From Cryptomeria japonica (taxonomy: Eukaryota > Streptophyta > Pinopsida > Cupressales > Cupressaceae): a stretch of DNA of 64,000 bases. Below the pieces are notes generated by a model. The model was not told where the DNA came from and did no database searches. It saw nothing but the letters and a program-made list of their open reading frames with translations. Both the position numbers and the translations under genes were made by a program. The stretch covers positions 98,860,239 to 98,924,238 of the forward strand of contig NC_081413.1 in assembly GCF_030272615.1 (NCBI RefSeq), in the 5' to 3' direction. Shown piece after piece: positions 40,001 through 46,119 of the stretch. Positions within the stretch are counted from its first letter, which is position 1, and each line of letters begins with the position of its first letter.

Positions 40001-43000
40001 TTGTCAAACACTGACACACGAGCTGACAAGGGGAAGCAAGCTAACCAATTCGAAGCAACTTCTGCAATTGCAAGTAATATCGATGTAAGAGGGGCAATAA
40101 CAAGAAGCCACGCATGATGTCAGGCATAGACTTTTTTATCTCCTAAACTAAAAAGAGAACATCCTAAAAGAATAGATCAACTCACAAACTAAAGAAGGTA
40201 TTTCTGCTACTGTGAACATCAAGAAAACTTTACCCACCAAGAAAACTCTACTCCAGACCTCATCTGAAAGTGTAGAAAATTGACACACAAGGTGGCATTT
40301 AGCAGGCTCTAGGGAAATAAAGAATTCAAATATAAACTTGAGACTTCATATATCTGGAGAGCTGTAGCAAATCAGTATGAAGAATGAAAATATATGTGTA
40401 GTGTATTATAATTTGATTGGGAGTCATGTAATGTATAAATGAATGCTAAAAGATGATCTGCCAGCTTTTTTGCTGAGGTAATTCACAATCGCAAAAGATT
40501 TCCTTGAGGAGTGATTACAAGTTGGTTTTCAAAGTCTCTGAGAATAATTTATTCTATTTTGGCAAGATCCTTGGGAGCTCCCCCTTCCAATAAGACTGAC
40601 TTTTAATATGGAAAATATGATTACATATGACAGCTTGAGGGGCCTTTACTCTTGAAATTTCTTCCAAGCAACTATATGATAAACTCTCCTCCCCAAATGT
40701 TTTCACAAAGATTAATTCCAACTAGAGTTTAGCTGATACTATTAGGAGATGGATTGATAGGTTGTAACAGTATTTGGTCTTCTTGTATTGAACCTAAGAA
40801 CACTTGTTTAGATGGTTGTCAATGTGTCAATAGCTTGTCATTAGGTCTACCGCAGTACTTGTGCAGGAATGAAAGACAGACTTCTCGTTTTCTTTCAAAA
40901 TTGTAACTTACCGAAAAGTAACACTTTTGACAAAGTTGGAAATGCAACGCCACTATAGAAGGAATGTCTGAAGGCTTCATGAGCAATATCTTTCCAGCTT
41001 TGAATCCCAACTGCCTGAACATTAGATATTGCATAAGTTCATTTGGCAGCTTCATAAAACCCCTAACACCTATAATTATTAGCATTACAACTTCTTAAGT
41101 TCAATGAAAACAAAAGGAATTCATCCAAAATAAGTTTCAGAAACACATTTTTAGCAGTAAGTTATTTCAAATGTTAGGATATAAAGCTATTATTCAACCA
41201 CAGATAATCATAAAATCAGTGAATAATTTAGAAGCAACAAATGTCAAATGGTATCAACCTAGATGTAAAAACAAGGTAAAAAGAAATTATACAATACCTT
41301 TTAAATTATCAGCCTGTAACTCGTAATAGGTCAAACTTAAATGAGACTTCACTGTAAAAGGCCAAAAACTCTCAACAAGACCAATTTCAAGAAACTTTGT
41401 GTGAATGTTACAGTGTGGTGGAAAGGAAGTAGGCATTTATAACTATTCAATAAGAGTAGTATCGTGTTACAGTAAAGTTAGGGCATTTTGAAAAAGGGGT
41501 AACAAAGCAAAAAATATGGCAGCCAATCTTTCCCAAGATCAAGCACATTACACTAACTCACTAGATAGATTCATGATTCATATCCTTAAGGGGATTTTAG
41601 TAAATATACAGGATATTTAGAAAATATCATGCACCAATGAAAGAATAAATAATTTCATCACCCTTTTTTTCCCTGTCTTTCCCTCCCTCTGAGATCTTGA
41701 ATTAGAGAGTTTTCACTCTGTAGGAGTTGAACCAAACAATAGAGCAGAGACAGTAGGAAATCATAAACCAATCGAGTTATGAGTCCAATGAAGGTATCAA
41801 AAGGCCTGTTGCCCTCTGATCTGATTCTCACAGTATATAAGTTTTCAGCTTGTTGCTTAGAACTGGTGTAGAGGGGGGAGGAGGTGGGGTAATACAGTTC
41901 AGGTGAAGGGGAAGAGGGAAATGGACAAGCGATTGGGGGCATGGGAAGGATAGGAATTTAGAACTAATGTAAGTAGTATTTAAGTTACAAGATTTGAATT
42001 GTATGGGACTGCAACTTTCAAAACTCAAATTTTAAAATATAGCTACAGATTTTTCCAGCAGGTGACCAATCCTAACTCCCATTTATTCAACTAAAAAAGT
42101 TAGAATATAATCCATATATTTAGCTTTTCTAGGAGGAAAACATAAGACCTGTCCCTGTCCAGTTATAGGATTTGGGGAAATTCAGTCTTCTTGTTTCCTT
42201 TCTGATTTCCGTAAACCCAACAGAACTACATAATTGGGGGGAATAATCTGAAGGGTTGGGTTTCATTTTAGCCTAACCCTTAGCTTAGTGGGGTAAATCA
42301 CATCCTAGCATACCCTTGCATTCCAAGAGTCTAAACCTGGTTTTGTGCTTGATCTCTATTTTCAGGTATTTTCTATATGCTTCCACATTCTGCAGGAAAT
42401 TGTTTTTGATAAACCTGCAAAAAGCTATTGTTTATTCAATTTATGGATCTTCCTACCCTGTTCCACAGTACTATTTTTAGAACATGCTGGAAGGGTGCTG
42501 ACAAAGGTTGATGAATTTGGTTTTACTTTTGTCAACTGCATCTAAGTAAAAGTCCCAAGGACCTTTTCATCGAGCCCGAATGTCGCATGCCTAACAACAA
42601 TTGCAGTCTATGTATCAGAGAATACAGAAGGGGCTGACTTTGTTATTAAGAACACTAAAGGTGATATGACAATGGAGGAATCTAAATATATTGGTAGGAA
42701 ATCAAGCACTGGGGCTCTCGTAGCGGGATTGCAAGCAGCATATGTGGCTGGGTATAGAAAAATTGAGATTGAAGGTTACTCAACAGTGGCACTCACAGTA
42801 AATAAAAAAACAGTCCTAATTGGAGGCTAAGATTGTATTTGGAGGAGGTATTAAGCTTGCTAGCTAAATTTGATCATGTGTCCATATCCCTTAGCTATCA
42901 AGAATTGAAAAAAATACAGTGGCAGAATTCGTAGCTAACCAAGGTGTTTTTCAAATTGAGTTTGTTATTAACTTATTGAAAGTAAAGATGTAAAAGAGTG

Positions 43001-46000
43001 TGACAATCTTGATCACATTCTTCTTCTCAATCAATCCCCTTTAGCACTTCCTTGTTAATGTGAGAAGGATACTAATGAATCGTATTGGAAGTAGTAGTTA
43101 ATGTATATTGTGAAACAGTAATGTGATCTGCCGCTCATATATGGGGATTCATTTATTATTTTCATTAACACTTATGGAGTGATTGGTACCAATGTTAGGT
43201 GCGATGCTTGTTATAAGTCCAAAGGCAGCAATGTGCTACAATAGTGGATGGTTCTTTGTATGTGTTCTTAAGCTGTGTTTTGTTTTAGGTTTGCTAGGTG
43301 TGTTTTGGTGGATGGCTTCCAAAGGAAGTGCCAAAGATCTTTTCTGCCGTGGGCAGGTCTCTAACCATCAATTAAAGAAGAGCTTCAATTGTTTGTTACC
43401 TGGCACTGTAATGTCCCCTTTTTAGCGCAACATGATATGGGGTGTCGTTAGCCTATTCTGACACAGTCCCGAAGGCTAACAAGGACATTGGTGGGATCCT
43501 GAGGTGTTTTGGCCTAGGTGTTTTCAGTTTCAGGCCAATCGGTGCTGCTCTGACAGGGTTTCTAGACACTTACTATTTATAGTAAGTTAGTCTCCAAGCA
43601 GTGACTTGAAATTTTTAGTGTTTCCCTGGTTGGCATAATTATCAGTAAAAAATATTTGAAGGCGACAATGATTTAAAAGGATTATCAACAATATTTTAAT
43701 ATTTAACGATAAAGTGTAAAGTTAAATTAAATATTTAACTTTATCGTTATATTATAAGGTTGGGAATATAAAGTAATGTTTAAAATATTAAAAGTTCCCT
43801 TTAATGTGTACATTGTGGGAAATAATATTTTATTCTAAAATGTATTATCCCACATTGAGGAAATGAAGTGTTTGCATCCAAGAAGAAGATATAAATTGAG
43901 GTTGCGAGCTCTCTTTTGGGGTATGCTGGGATGAGATTAATGTTATGCTGTTGGATTTCATAGAGATCTGATTATTGGGCTTGGAGGACGGAATCCCTCT
44001 TTGCTAGCATTCTCTTCGTTGTTGAAAGACACAGTCAGGAGGATTAATGGTGTTTTCATTCAGGAAACACATTGAGCTTCATCTAGTACTCTCGCATGAA
44101 GTTTTTACAGGGGTTTGAAAGTGCAGATTTGAAGATAGTGATTTTGCTACAGTACCCGCGTGAATAGTGTTTTTGCTACAGTACCACGTGAATAGTGATT
44201 TGCTACAGTGCTGCGTGAATAGTGATTTGCTACAGTGCCGCGTGAATAGTGATTTGCTACAGTGCCGCGTGAATAGTAAAAATGCTACAGTACCGTGAAT
44301 AGTAAAAATGCTATAGTGCATGAACAATGTTGGTATGAAGTTTACTTGTTTTTCCTGCTGATTAGAAGTTTGGAAGGCTACCATTACATCTGCAGACCAC
44401 TACAACATTCAATTCCAGGTTTTTTCTATCATATTTTCATAACTAAGCATTGTAATTGTTGAATACAAACCAGAATCATTGTCGCAGCCCATAAGGCAGT
44501 TGAATGTGCACATTGATATTGCAAATCAGTATTTAACAACAAATAAGAAGTTTCAGGTTTGCATATATTGTTGTATGTTTGTCAAGTGTTTGATAAAATG
44601 CCATGTTGATTATTAAGCAATTTAATTGATATCACGTAGTAGTTTGCAAGTCTCTTTCAAAATGAAAATAGGGGTGGTCTTTACAGACACCCTCACGGTC
44701 ATCAAGGCAAATCTAGGACCAGATGGACTACGTGACAATGGTATTGTTTGATTGCATGGGTCTAGCCATGCAATTGAAATGTAGAAATTGGGCAGCAAGA
44801 GCTCAAGAGGGAAGCAAGAAATGTAGAAATTGGGTCTAGCCTAGAAGAGTTGCTTCTTGCCCTTGGTAGGGAGGAGGAAGAAATGTCTCGAGAGATGAAA
44901 TCAGCTTTTATCTTTGCCAGACATAATAAGGAAGGAAATGTGGAGGACAGGGTATTGATTTGCAGCTTCTCAATGCCCAGGTATTGGCTTTAATGGAGTA
45001 TGTCCGCTCTTCGTATGCATACAGAACAGATTTAAATCTTGTTATGAATAATTTCATAGTATCCCACCATATGGGATTTTAGGGATTGTTAGTGGTTTTA
45101 CATTATCCATACTGGAGGAGGATAGAATTGTTCATGCAGAACTACTCAAAGTGATAAAATTTCATGACTTGGATAATGCTGCTGGTCCTCTAGTGCTGCC
45201 TGTGGAACCTATCAACGTATCTAGCATTAGTGTATAGCCATATGTTTGACCATTAGAAATCTCCTCCAAGGGTTGTGATCTTAGTTCTCTGGGGAGCGTC
45301 AGATACTCTATAACCCTTGATTGCTCATTTAGTTTCAAATTTTTGCAATTATTTCGTAATGTGCTATTGCTATAATGCTTCTACAGTAGCTGTCTTTCCT
45401 GTTCCTTGTTTCTCTAGCTGGTACGCCCATCTATGGGTTGTTCATGTAATGTTATTTATGTAGTTGTCTATCTATATTTAGAAGAGAGGAGCCCCTAACT
45501 AGAACCCCATTATCATATCCCAATAAATATAAGATGCATTCCTCAGAAATAAATAATTAGCATTCAGAGCAAAACAAAAAACTCTCTTCCACACCAGGGA
45601 CCCCATTTGCCCCAAATATTGTAATTATTTTTTTTCAGAGAGAAAAGAAAAAAGGAGGACAGAACAATCACCTGCTTTGCATTGTCTTGCACAATATAAC
45701 CTGCACATAAAAAACAAACAAGCATCAAATTAAATCTCGAAAGTATTTAGTAAAACTATGAAGACAAAAAATCGTAAATTTAACATTCAAAATTTACAAT
45801 GTATTCTAACTAAACTGGTACAAACTCAAATCCTTCTAAGAAAAACTCGATTCCTATAAGATTTTTCTTTCATAAATTTAACAACAATGATTACGAAAAC
45901 TATTCAAAATGCATATCATGACCCGGTGAAAAATTTTACATGTTCACAACCAAAAAAAAAATCACCTGGTTGTTTTTGAACATTGAATAGCTTGGATGCC

Positions 46001-46119
46001 AAGGGCTGGAGTGCACATATAACTTCATTGACATGAGTTGCAGAGCCAACAGTGGTATCGAGCTGTTTAATATATTCCAGAATATCTGCTTCTAATTCCT
46101 TTGTATTTTTGCTTTCCAT
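3770..46119 (-). CDS. TEL2: TEL2-like gene (telomere length regulation / TTT complex subunit), exons 1-7 of a longer gene
   Basis: Seven minus-strand exons join in phase: 45966-46119, 45672-45700, 40912-41014, 39878-40061, 18158-18352, 15959-16116 and 3770-4049, 1103 nt or 367 codons plus 2 nt. Every junction is GT-AG. Short stretches such as EVASNWLACFP, RMAQLVASIPDK, GETFARICRRG and EAYWMIWTLF match, in order, what I remember of plant TEL2/EMB2423 proteins. In the family, TEL2 is a cytosolic and nuclear HEAT-repeat protein that works with TTI1, TTI2 and HSP90/R2TP to mature PIKK kinases (ATM, ATR, TOR, SMG1, TRRAP). The start ATG at 46119 sits in GCCATGG and has an in-frame TGA about 36 nt upstream. 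The C-terminal two thirds, with the Telomere_reg-2 domain, is outside the window; I found no further exon in 1-3769. The identification rests on memory, not a search. Confidence 0.8.
4645..5047 (-). mobile_element. LTR fragment, minus strand, copy 1
   Basis: On the minus strand the block starts TGTCATGCCCCC at 5047, resembling the TGTCATGTCCCC start of element B's LTR, and carries a TATA box (ATATAAAAG, about 4719-4728). To its right (5048-5090) the sequence resembles the polypurine and leader side of element B (..TTGCTTGCC.TCAAGCAA). A second copy of about 350 bp lies at 8361-8718. No matching target duplication was found. Confidence 0.5.
6386..7340. repeat. Degenerate minisatellite (~950 bp)
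   Basis: Dozens of variants of CATGAAGCATACATGTG and AATACAC-TAAAGCATGAA follow one another with a basic period of roughly 35-40 bp and longer 70-75-bp modules. Open frames on the minus strand (rich in Cys, Tyr, Met, Phe and His) come only from the repeat period. It lies inside TEL2 intron 6. Confidence 0.9.
7860..7985. repeat. Three ~40-bp degenerate repeats with AGGGCGCCCT-like cores
   Basis: The motif AGGG(T/C)GCCCTA-AG--GTTCTC recurs at about 7868, 7909 and 7950. The middle copy holds a perfect 10-bp palindrome, AGGGCGCCCT. Function is unknown; probably part of a decayed LTR. Confidence 0.5.
8361..8718 (-). mobile_element. LTR fragment, minus strand, copy 2
   Basis: Direct repeat of 4651-4994, roughly four fifths identical by eye. 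It shares the blocks around the minus-strand TATA box (ATATAAAGGAG, about 8428-8438), the GAGAGACAAC segment and the region TTGAGTTTATTA. Similarity stops abruptly at 8718 where copia-like sequence begins, so it is truncated. The two copies could be the ends of one decayed element (4.1 kb) or independent insertions. Confidence 0.5.
8735..9000 (-). mobile_element. Copia-type LTR fragment, minus strand
   Basis: The run ATTTACATAGAAACCCTTA followed by CGGGAGAAAACCAC (8817-8850), then repeated AGGCACCAA.CT blocks (about 8894-9023), is the reverse of the 'gtttccacgtaaat' zone common near the 3' end of plant copia LTRs. Element D at the right edge has the same zone in plus orientation (about 63609-63640). 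Ends are undefined. Confidence 0.4.
9523..9830. repeat. 154-bp tandem duplication of an LTR promoter segment
   Basis: Positions 9523-9676 and 9677-9830 are almost identical head-to-tail copies; the one difference I see is CGCATCTC versus CGCGTCTC. Each copy has, on the minus strand, a TATA box (ATATAAAAAGAG) and a layout resembling the TATA/GAGAGAC segment of the LTR fragments at 4645 and 8361. It is therefore probably a duplicated LTR promoter. Confidence 0.85.
10785..10955. repeat. Cluster of inverted and direct repeats around TTGCTGCTCAT
   Basis: TTGCTGCTCAT (about 10807 and 10936) and its reverse complement ATGAGCAGCAA (about 10839 and 10890) alternate. The block TGTTGGTGTAAATTATGAGC occurs twice and TTTCTAAATTTTGCTCCAAT twice. 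The arrangement could fold into stem-loops and looks like a rearranged small element. Confidence 0.6.
11977..12316. repeat. ~170-bp imperfect tandem duplication
   Basis: Copy 1 (11977-12150) and copy 2 (12151-12316) share the start TACCAT.TACT, the block GATTTATTTAATT.TTTTTGG, the stretch AGTGTGCAAAGCTATTT and the end TTGTAATTTGTAATT. Divergence is moderate, so the duplication is old. Confidence 0.75.
12735..12800. repeat. ACTCGG-type dispersed repeat fragment
   Basis: The stretch contains AAAGTTTTAAAACTCAGACT followed by repeated GGACTCGGACTCGGACTCG. Similar ACTCGG/CCGAGT arrays next to 'aaagttttaaaact' occur widely in plant DNA; a related fragment lies at 19920-20045. Confidence 0.45.
14380..15060 (-). 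mobile_element. Copia-type LTR-like fragment, minus strand
   Basis: TCCTGGGAAAACCCTCC (about 14460-14476) next to GGTGAAAAACCCAGCCC reads on the minus strand as the GGGTTTTTCACC..GGGTTTTCCCAGGA zone typical of copia LTR 3' ends. TSD and ends were not found; limits are estimates. Confidence 0.35.
15959..16116 (-). CDS. TEL2: TEL2 exon 6
   Basis: Acceptor AGTTTGCAG ends at 16117; donor GGAG|GTATAT starts at 15958. The 158-nt exon encodes HQFFKQVTTQLLAAAEER, a short acidic loop, then VLTFIGETFARICRRGHG. The FIGETFARICRRG block is highly typical of plant TEL2. It ends one base into the Asp codon completed by exon 7. Confidence 0.85.
16117..18157. other. TEL2 intron 5 (2.0 kb)
   Basis: Bounded by donor CTCA|GTATCC and acceptor TTTGCAG. 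AT-rich, without recognised repeats or genes. Confidence 0.7.
18158..18352 (-). CDS. TEL2: TEL2 exon 5
   Basis: Acceptor TTGCAACAG ends at 18353; donor CTCA|GTATCC starts at 18157. The 195-nt exon starts with the third base of the Arg codon (..AER|ILALCFVENDGIKRM..) and carries EISRMAQLVASIPDKVRLEAP, one of the best remembered family landmarks (LVASIPDK.R..AP). It ends two bases into a codon that exon 6 completes as His. Confidence 0.85.
19920..20045. repeat. GCCGAGT/ACTCACCGA dispersed repeat fragment
   Basis: Repeated GTTGCCGAGT, TTGTCGAGTT, TTGCCGAGTC and then ACTCACCGAATCTGAGTCTG followed by a tail AAACTACGGTTAAACTTAAT. This belongs with the ACTCGG-type fragment at 12735 and resembles widely dispersed plant repeats with inverted ACTCGG arms. 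Confidence 0.4.
20594..20745. repeat. Degenerate ~27-bp tandem repeat
   Basis: The core GAGCGAACTTCA--A--TGAAAGAG recurs about six times (near 20595, 20622, 20648, 20677, 20701, 20730) with drift. It lies about 1 kb upstream of the retroelement ORF at 21616, in what may be that element's leader; single copies of the AGCGAA.TTCA word recur from about 20310 to 21030. Confidence 0.65.
21616..24830 (+). pseudogene. Unknown retroelement-borne protein, decayed
   Basis: Several open stretches form one damaged reading unit of roughly 1000 codons. It runs from an ATG at 21616 (MVAPKPSKTMTRQ..), through a frame change near 21795, in-frame TAG stops at 22215 and 23133, another frame change near 23660, stops at 24035 and about 24168, and a last frame to 24830. 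The N-terminal two thirds (with FHLPKPKDMVYISVEG, YEYPGRMYRGIVGRRP and ITSTLRGGLQQRL) is globular and has the flavour of plant transposon proteins of unknown function. The middle (about 23220-23660) is a highly charged Ser/Lys/Glu linker, and the end is helical. I see no CCHC knuckle, DSG protease, RT or integrase motif, so it would be non-autonomous. I do not recognise the family with confidence. Confidence 0.6.
24826..25899 (+). mobile_element. LTR-like 3' region of the 21.6-24.8 kb element
   Basis: It begins TGTTATGATCC right at the end of the ORF, preceded by a purine-rich stretch (AAAGGGAAGGAGAGAAAGG, 24779-24797). It carries a TATA box (ACTTTATAAG, about 25032-25041) and could end at ..CACATCAACA (25899). 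No matching 5' LTR was found upstream of 21616, so the assignment is an inference. Confidence 0.4.
26436..26885 (-). repeat. Element A 3' LTR
   Basis: 450 bp, next to the PPT. Minus-strand TATA box (CTATATAAGC, about 26569-26578). Closely related LTRs occur in element C. Confidence 0.95.
26886..26894 (-). other. Element A polypurine tract
   Basis: AAGGGGGGG on the minus strand lies directly against the 3' LTR start (TGTTGG). It is the expected primer for plus-strand DNA synthesis; element C has the same tract. Confidence 0.85.
27200..28433 (-). pseudogene. Element A gag-pol, second part (rest of RT, RNase H)
   Basis: Continues RT immediately after element B: QMDVKSAFLHGDL, SLYGLK, then an in-frame TAG at 28241 where copia normally has a Gln codon (TAG for CAG), APRAWY, the catalytic YVDDLIITG box and LLHYFLGIEI. 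A second stop (TAA, 27719) follows EPHELHC. RNase H then has DSDWAGD, RKSTSGYSF, LSSTEVEY and a TAG at 27353 after KNPV, and the frame ends at TGA 27200 after DIFTKPF. All parts lie in one frame, so damage is by point stops only. RT/RNase H would copy the element RNA into cDNA. Confidence 0.9.
28439..29855 (-). repeat. Element B 3' LTR
   Basis: 1417 bp; on the minus strand starts TGTCATGTCCCC. A minus-strand TATA-like TTATAAGGAAG lies near 29120-29130. The open frames in it are duplicated identically in the other LTR and are not genes. Confidence 0.95.
29856..29868 (-). other. Element B polypurine tract
   Basis: Minus strand GAGAGGGGAGGCT directly before the 3' LTR start TGTCATG. Confidence 0.75.
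29906..30400 (-). other. Unknown domain, copy 2 (element B)
   Basis: About 165 residues: LDRVIVSLLVGDYIFLDA, later LGIYGY, SGSYASLWDPDSVD, VVYIRDEQQLH and HLIWDGG, aligning with copy 1 over its length at low identity. It follows the protease tail directly, where RT would be expected. Confidence 0.6.
30695..31213 (-). other. Unknown domain, copy 1 (element B)
   Basis: About 170 residues: YDRAAMYLLIGDSVFLDV, later GGIYGF, FSFIWDPGVDS, GTYIRGEQQEQ and WFVWDHG. Each landmark recurs in the same order in copy 2. No known fold recognised. Confidence 0.6.
32584..32595 (-). other. Element B primer binding site
   Basis: TGGTATCAGAGC on the minus strand, one base (G) after the LTR end ..TTTCA. Initiator Met tRNA type. 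Confidence 0.85.
32597..34012 (-). repeat. Element B 5' LTR
   Basis: 1416 bp; one T shorter than the 3' copy, with differences such as AAGAAG/AGGAAG, ATGCCG/ATGTCG and ATACGC/ATATGC. Confidence 0.95.
34018..36799 (-). pseudogene. Element A gag-pol, first part (gag, protease, integrase, start of RT)
   Basis: Starts at ATG 36799 (MSPHKFPPLNPHNYASWKIK, a typical copia gag opening; an in-frame ATG 36 nt upstream is possible). Then gag helices, a Lys/Ser/Gln linker and a CCHC knuckle (CGYCKKYGHDEHQC, C-x2-C-x4-H-x4-C, about 35985-36005). A retropepsin motif WILDSGASYHM follows (about 35780-35812), then the gag-pre-integrase motif (LWHERFGHLNY) and the integrase core with D in VHSDVAGPF, D in RTDNGREY and E in QQNGVAE (DD35E pattern). 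The frame is lost near 34600 (1-nt shift after GVKAYR) and hits a TAG at 34312. RT starts in the shifted frame (RCKWIYRTKF, KARLVAKGFSQ, YTETFAPVA) and is cut by element B at 34017. Encodes the copia replication proteins; no longer functional. Confidence 0.9.
37495..37970 (-). other. GC-rich leader block of element A with CGG and 19-bp repeats
   Basis: Between PBS and gag there is a strongly GC-rich island. It includes a 19-bp unit repeated three times (37715-37771, GCGGCCGGCGGGAGTTTGG-like) and seven CGG triplets (37775-37795). Six open frames cover it, as expected for GC-rich sequence, and none resembles a known protein. It may form strong RNA structure (dimerisation/packaging or translation control); this is an inference from position. 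Confidence 0.6.
38259..38271 (-). other. Element A primer binding site (initiator Met tRNA)
   Basis: On the minus strand TGGTATCAGAGCC follows the LTR end CTACA directly. This is the standard plant copia PBS complementary to the 3' end of initiator Met tRNA. Confidence 0.9.
38272..38721 (-). repeat. Element A 5' LTR
   Basis: 450 bp, next to the PBS. It differs from the other LTR at five substitutions (for example AGAAC/AAAAC, GGCAAGG/GACAAGG, ATATGG/ATGTGG) and has no indel. Confidence 0.95.
39878..40061 (-). CDS. TEL2: TEL2 exon 4
   Basis: Acceptor CAATTGCAG ends at 40062; donor GAAAG|GTGTGT starts at 39877. The 184-nt exon completes the Glu codon begun in exon 3 and encodes EVASNWLACFPLSAR, then a HEAT-type helix pair with VFDKFFLYAPASEALQALM and a polar loop rich in His, Asn and Glu. 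It ends two bases into an Arg codon completed by exon 5 across a 21.5-kb intron. Confidence 0.85.
40062..40911. other. TEL2 intron 3 (850 bp)
   Basis: Donor GTAAGT, acceptor CAATTGCAG. No other feature recognised. Confidence 0.75.
40912..41014 (-). CDS. TEL2: TEL2 exon 3
   Basis: Acceptor AATGTTCAG ends at 41015; donor TTCG|GTAAGT starts at 40911. The 103-nt exon begins in phase 0 and encodes a segment containing SFYSGVAFPTLSKVLLF, which matches the remembered family consensus (W..FY.G.AFPTL..VLL). The longer open frame across 40819-41085 is a different frame and not the coding one: only the shorter frame splices in phase to exon 4. Confidence 0.8.
42585..42970 (+). pseudogene. Plant RNase H-like domain fossil (LINE-type)
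   Basis: Three frames joined by two small shifts read as the RNase H-like domain found in plant LINEs and related genes: GADFVIKNTKGD, STGALVAGLQAAYVAGYRKI and EIEGYST in the first frame, NWRLRLYLEEVLSLLAKFDH in the second, and NTVAEFVANQG in the third. The order and spacing fit the family (..A...GL..A...G...I..EGDS.., ..NWR......, ..N.VAD.LAN.G). Frameshifts and the missing first catalytic strand make it dead. Confidence 0.6.
43705..43748. repeat. Inverted repeat (hairpin)
   Basis: AACGATAAAG (43705-43714) pairs with CTTTATCGTT (43739-43748), and the inner arms AGTTAAAT / ATTTAACT extend the stem, with a 7-bp duplication (TGTAAAG) in the left arm. Confidence 0.75.
44135..44326. repeat. Minisatellite, seven units of 25-29 bp
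   Basis: Unit ATAGTGATTTGCTACAGTGC followed by CGCGTGA, repeated seven times with AAAAA variants in the last two. Two units (about 44220-44273) are identical. Minus-strand open frames reading FTRHCSKS repeatedly come from the period. Confidence 0.9.
45672..45700 (-). CDS. TEL2: TEL2 exon 2 (29-nt micro-exon)
   Basis: The acceptor TGTGCAG ends at 45701 and the donor CAG|GTGATT starts at 45671. The 29 nt supply the two bases needed to complete Gly after exon 1, then nine codons (YIVQDNAKQ), and end in phase 0, as exon 3 requires. Without it exon 1 and exon 3 are out of phase, which is the main support. It is too short to be found as an ORF. Confidence 0.7.
45701..45965. other. TEL2 intron 1 (265 bp)
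   Basis: Donor GTGATT, acceptor TGTGCAG; T-rich run after the donor. Confidence 0.7.
45966..46119 (-). CDS. TEL2: TEL2 exon 1 (start codon)
   Basis: Coding starts at ATG 46117-46119 and ends before the donor GTGATT (45965-45960) after one base of a Gly codon (154 nt). It encodes the acidic N-terminal helix MESKNTKELEADILEYIKQL followed by a segment containing THVNEVICALQPLASKLF, the usual opening of plant TEL2. Reading through the donor gives a run of Phe and then a stop at 45916, so splicing here is needed. Confidence 0.8.

Larger units (their letters stand above)
43409..44420 (+). mobile_element. Probable solo or decayed LTR
   Basis: Starts TGTAATGTCCCC, like the TGTCATGTCCCC of element B. 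It has a plus-strand TATA box (AGATATAAATTG, about 43887-43898) and a downstream minisatellite. The right end and a target duplication were not found. Confidence 0.4.
41015..45671. other. TEL2 intron 2 (4.7 kb)
   Basis: Contains the RNase H-like fossil (42585-42970) and an LTR-like block with a minisatellite (43409-44420). The stretches 41015-42584 and 44421-45671 hold no recognised gene; a 45-codon open run near 45070-45240 (with VIKFHDLDNAAGPLVLPVEP) looks coding-like but is not recognised. Confidence 0.65.

Noticed and set aside
40819-41085. 88-codon minus-strand frame
   Set aside because: The real TEL2 exon 3 (40912-41014) is in another frame there; the longer frame neither matches the family nor joins in phase.
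41658-42028. Minus-strand frames with Pro/Ser-rich start
   Set aside because: No family match and no in-phase splice link to TEL2 exons.
45070-45240. Coding-like 45-codon run (LLKVIKFHDLDNAAGPLVLP)
   Set aside because: Not recognised, no splice sites that join it to anything; kept only as a note in the intron 2 entry.
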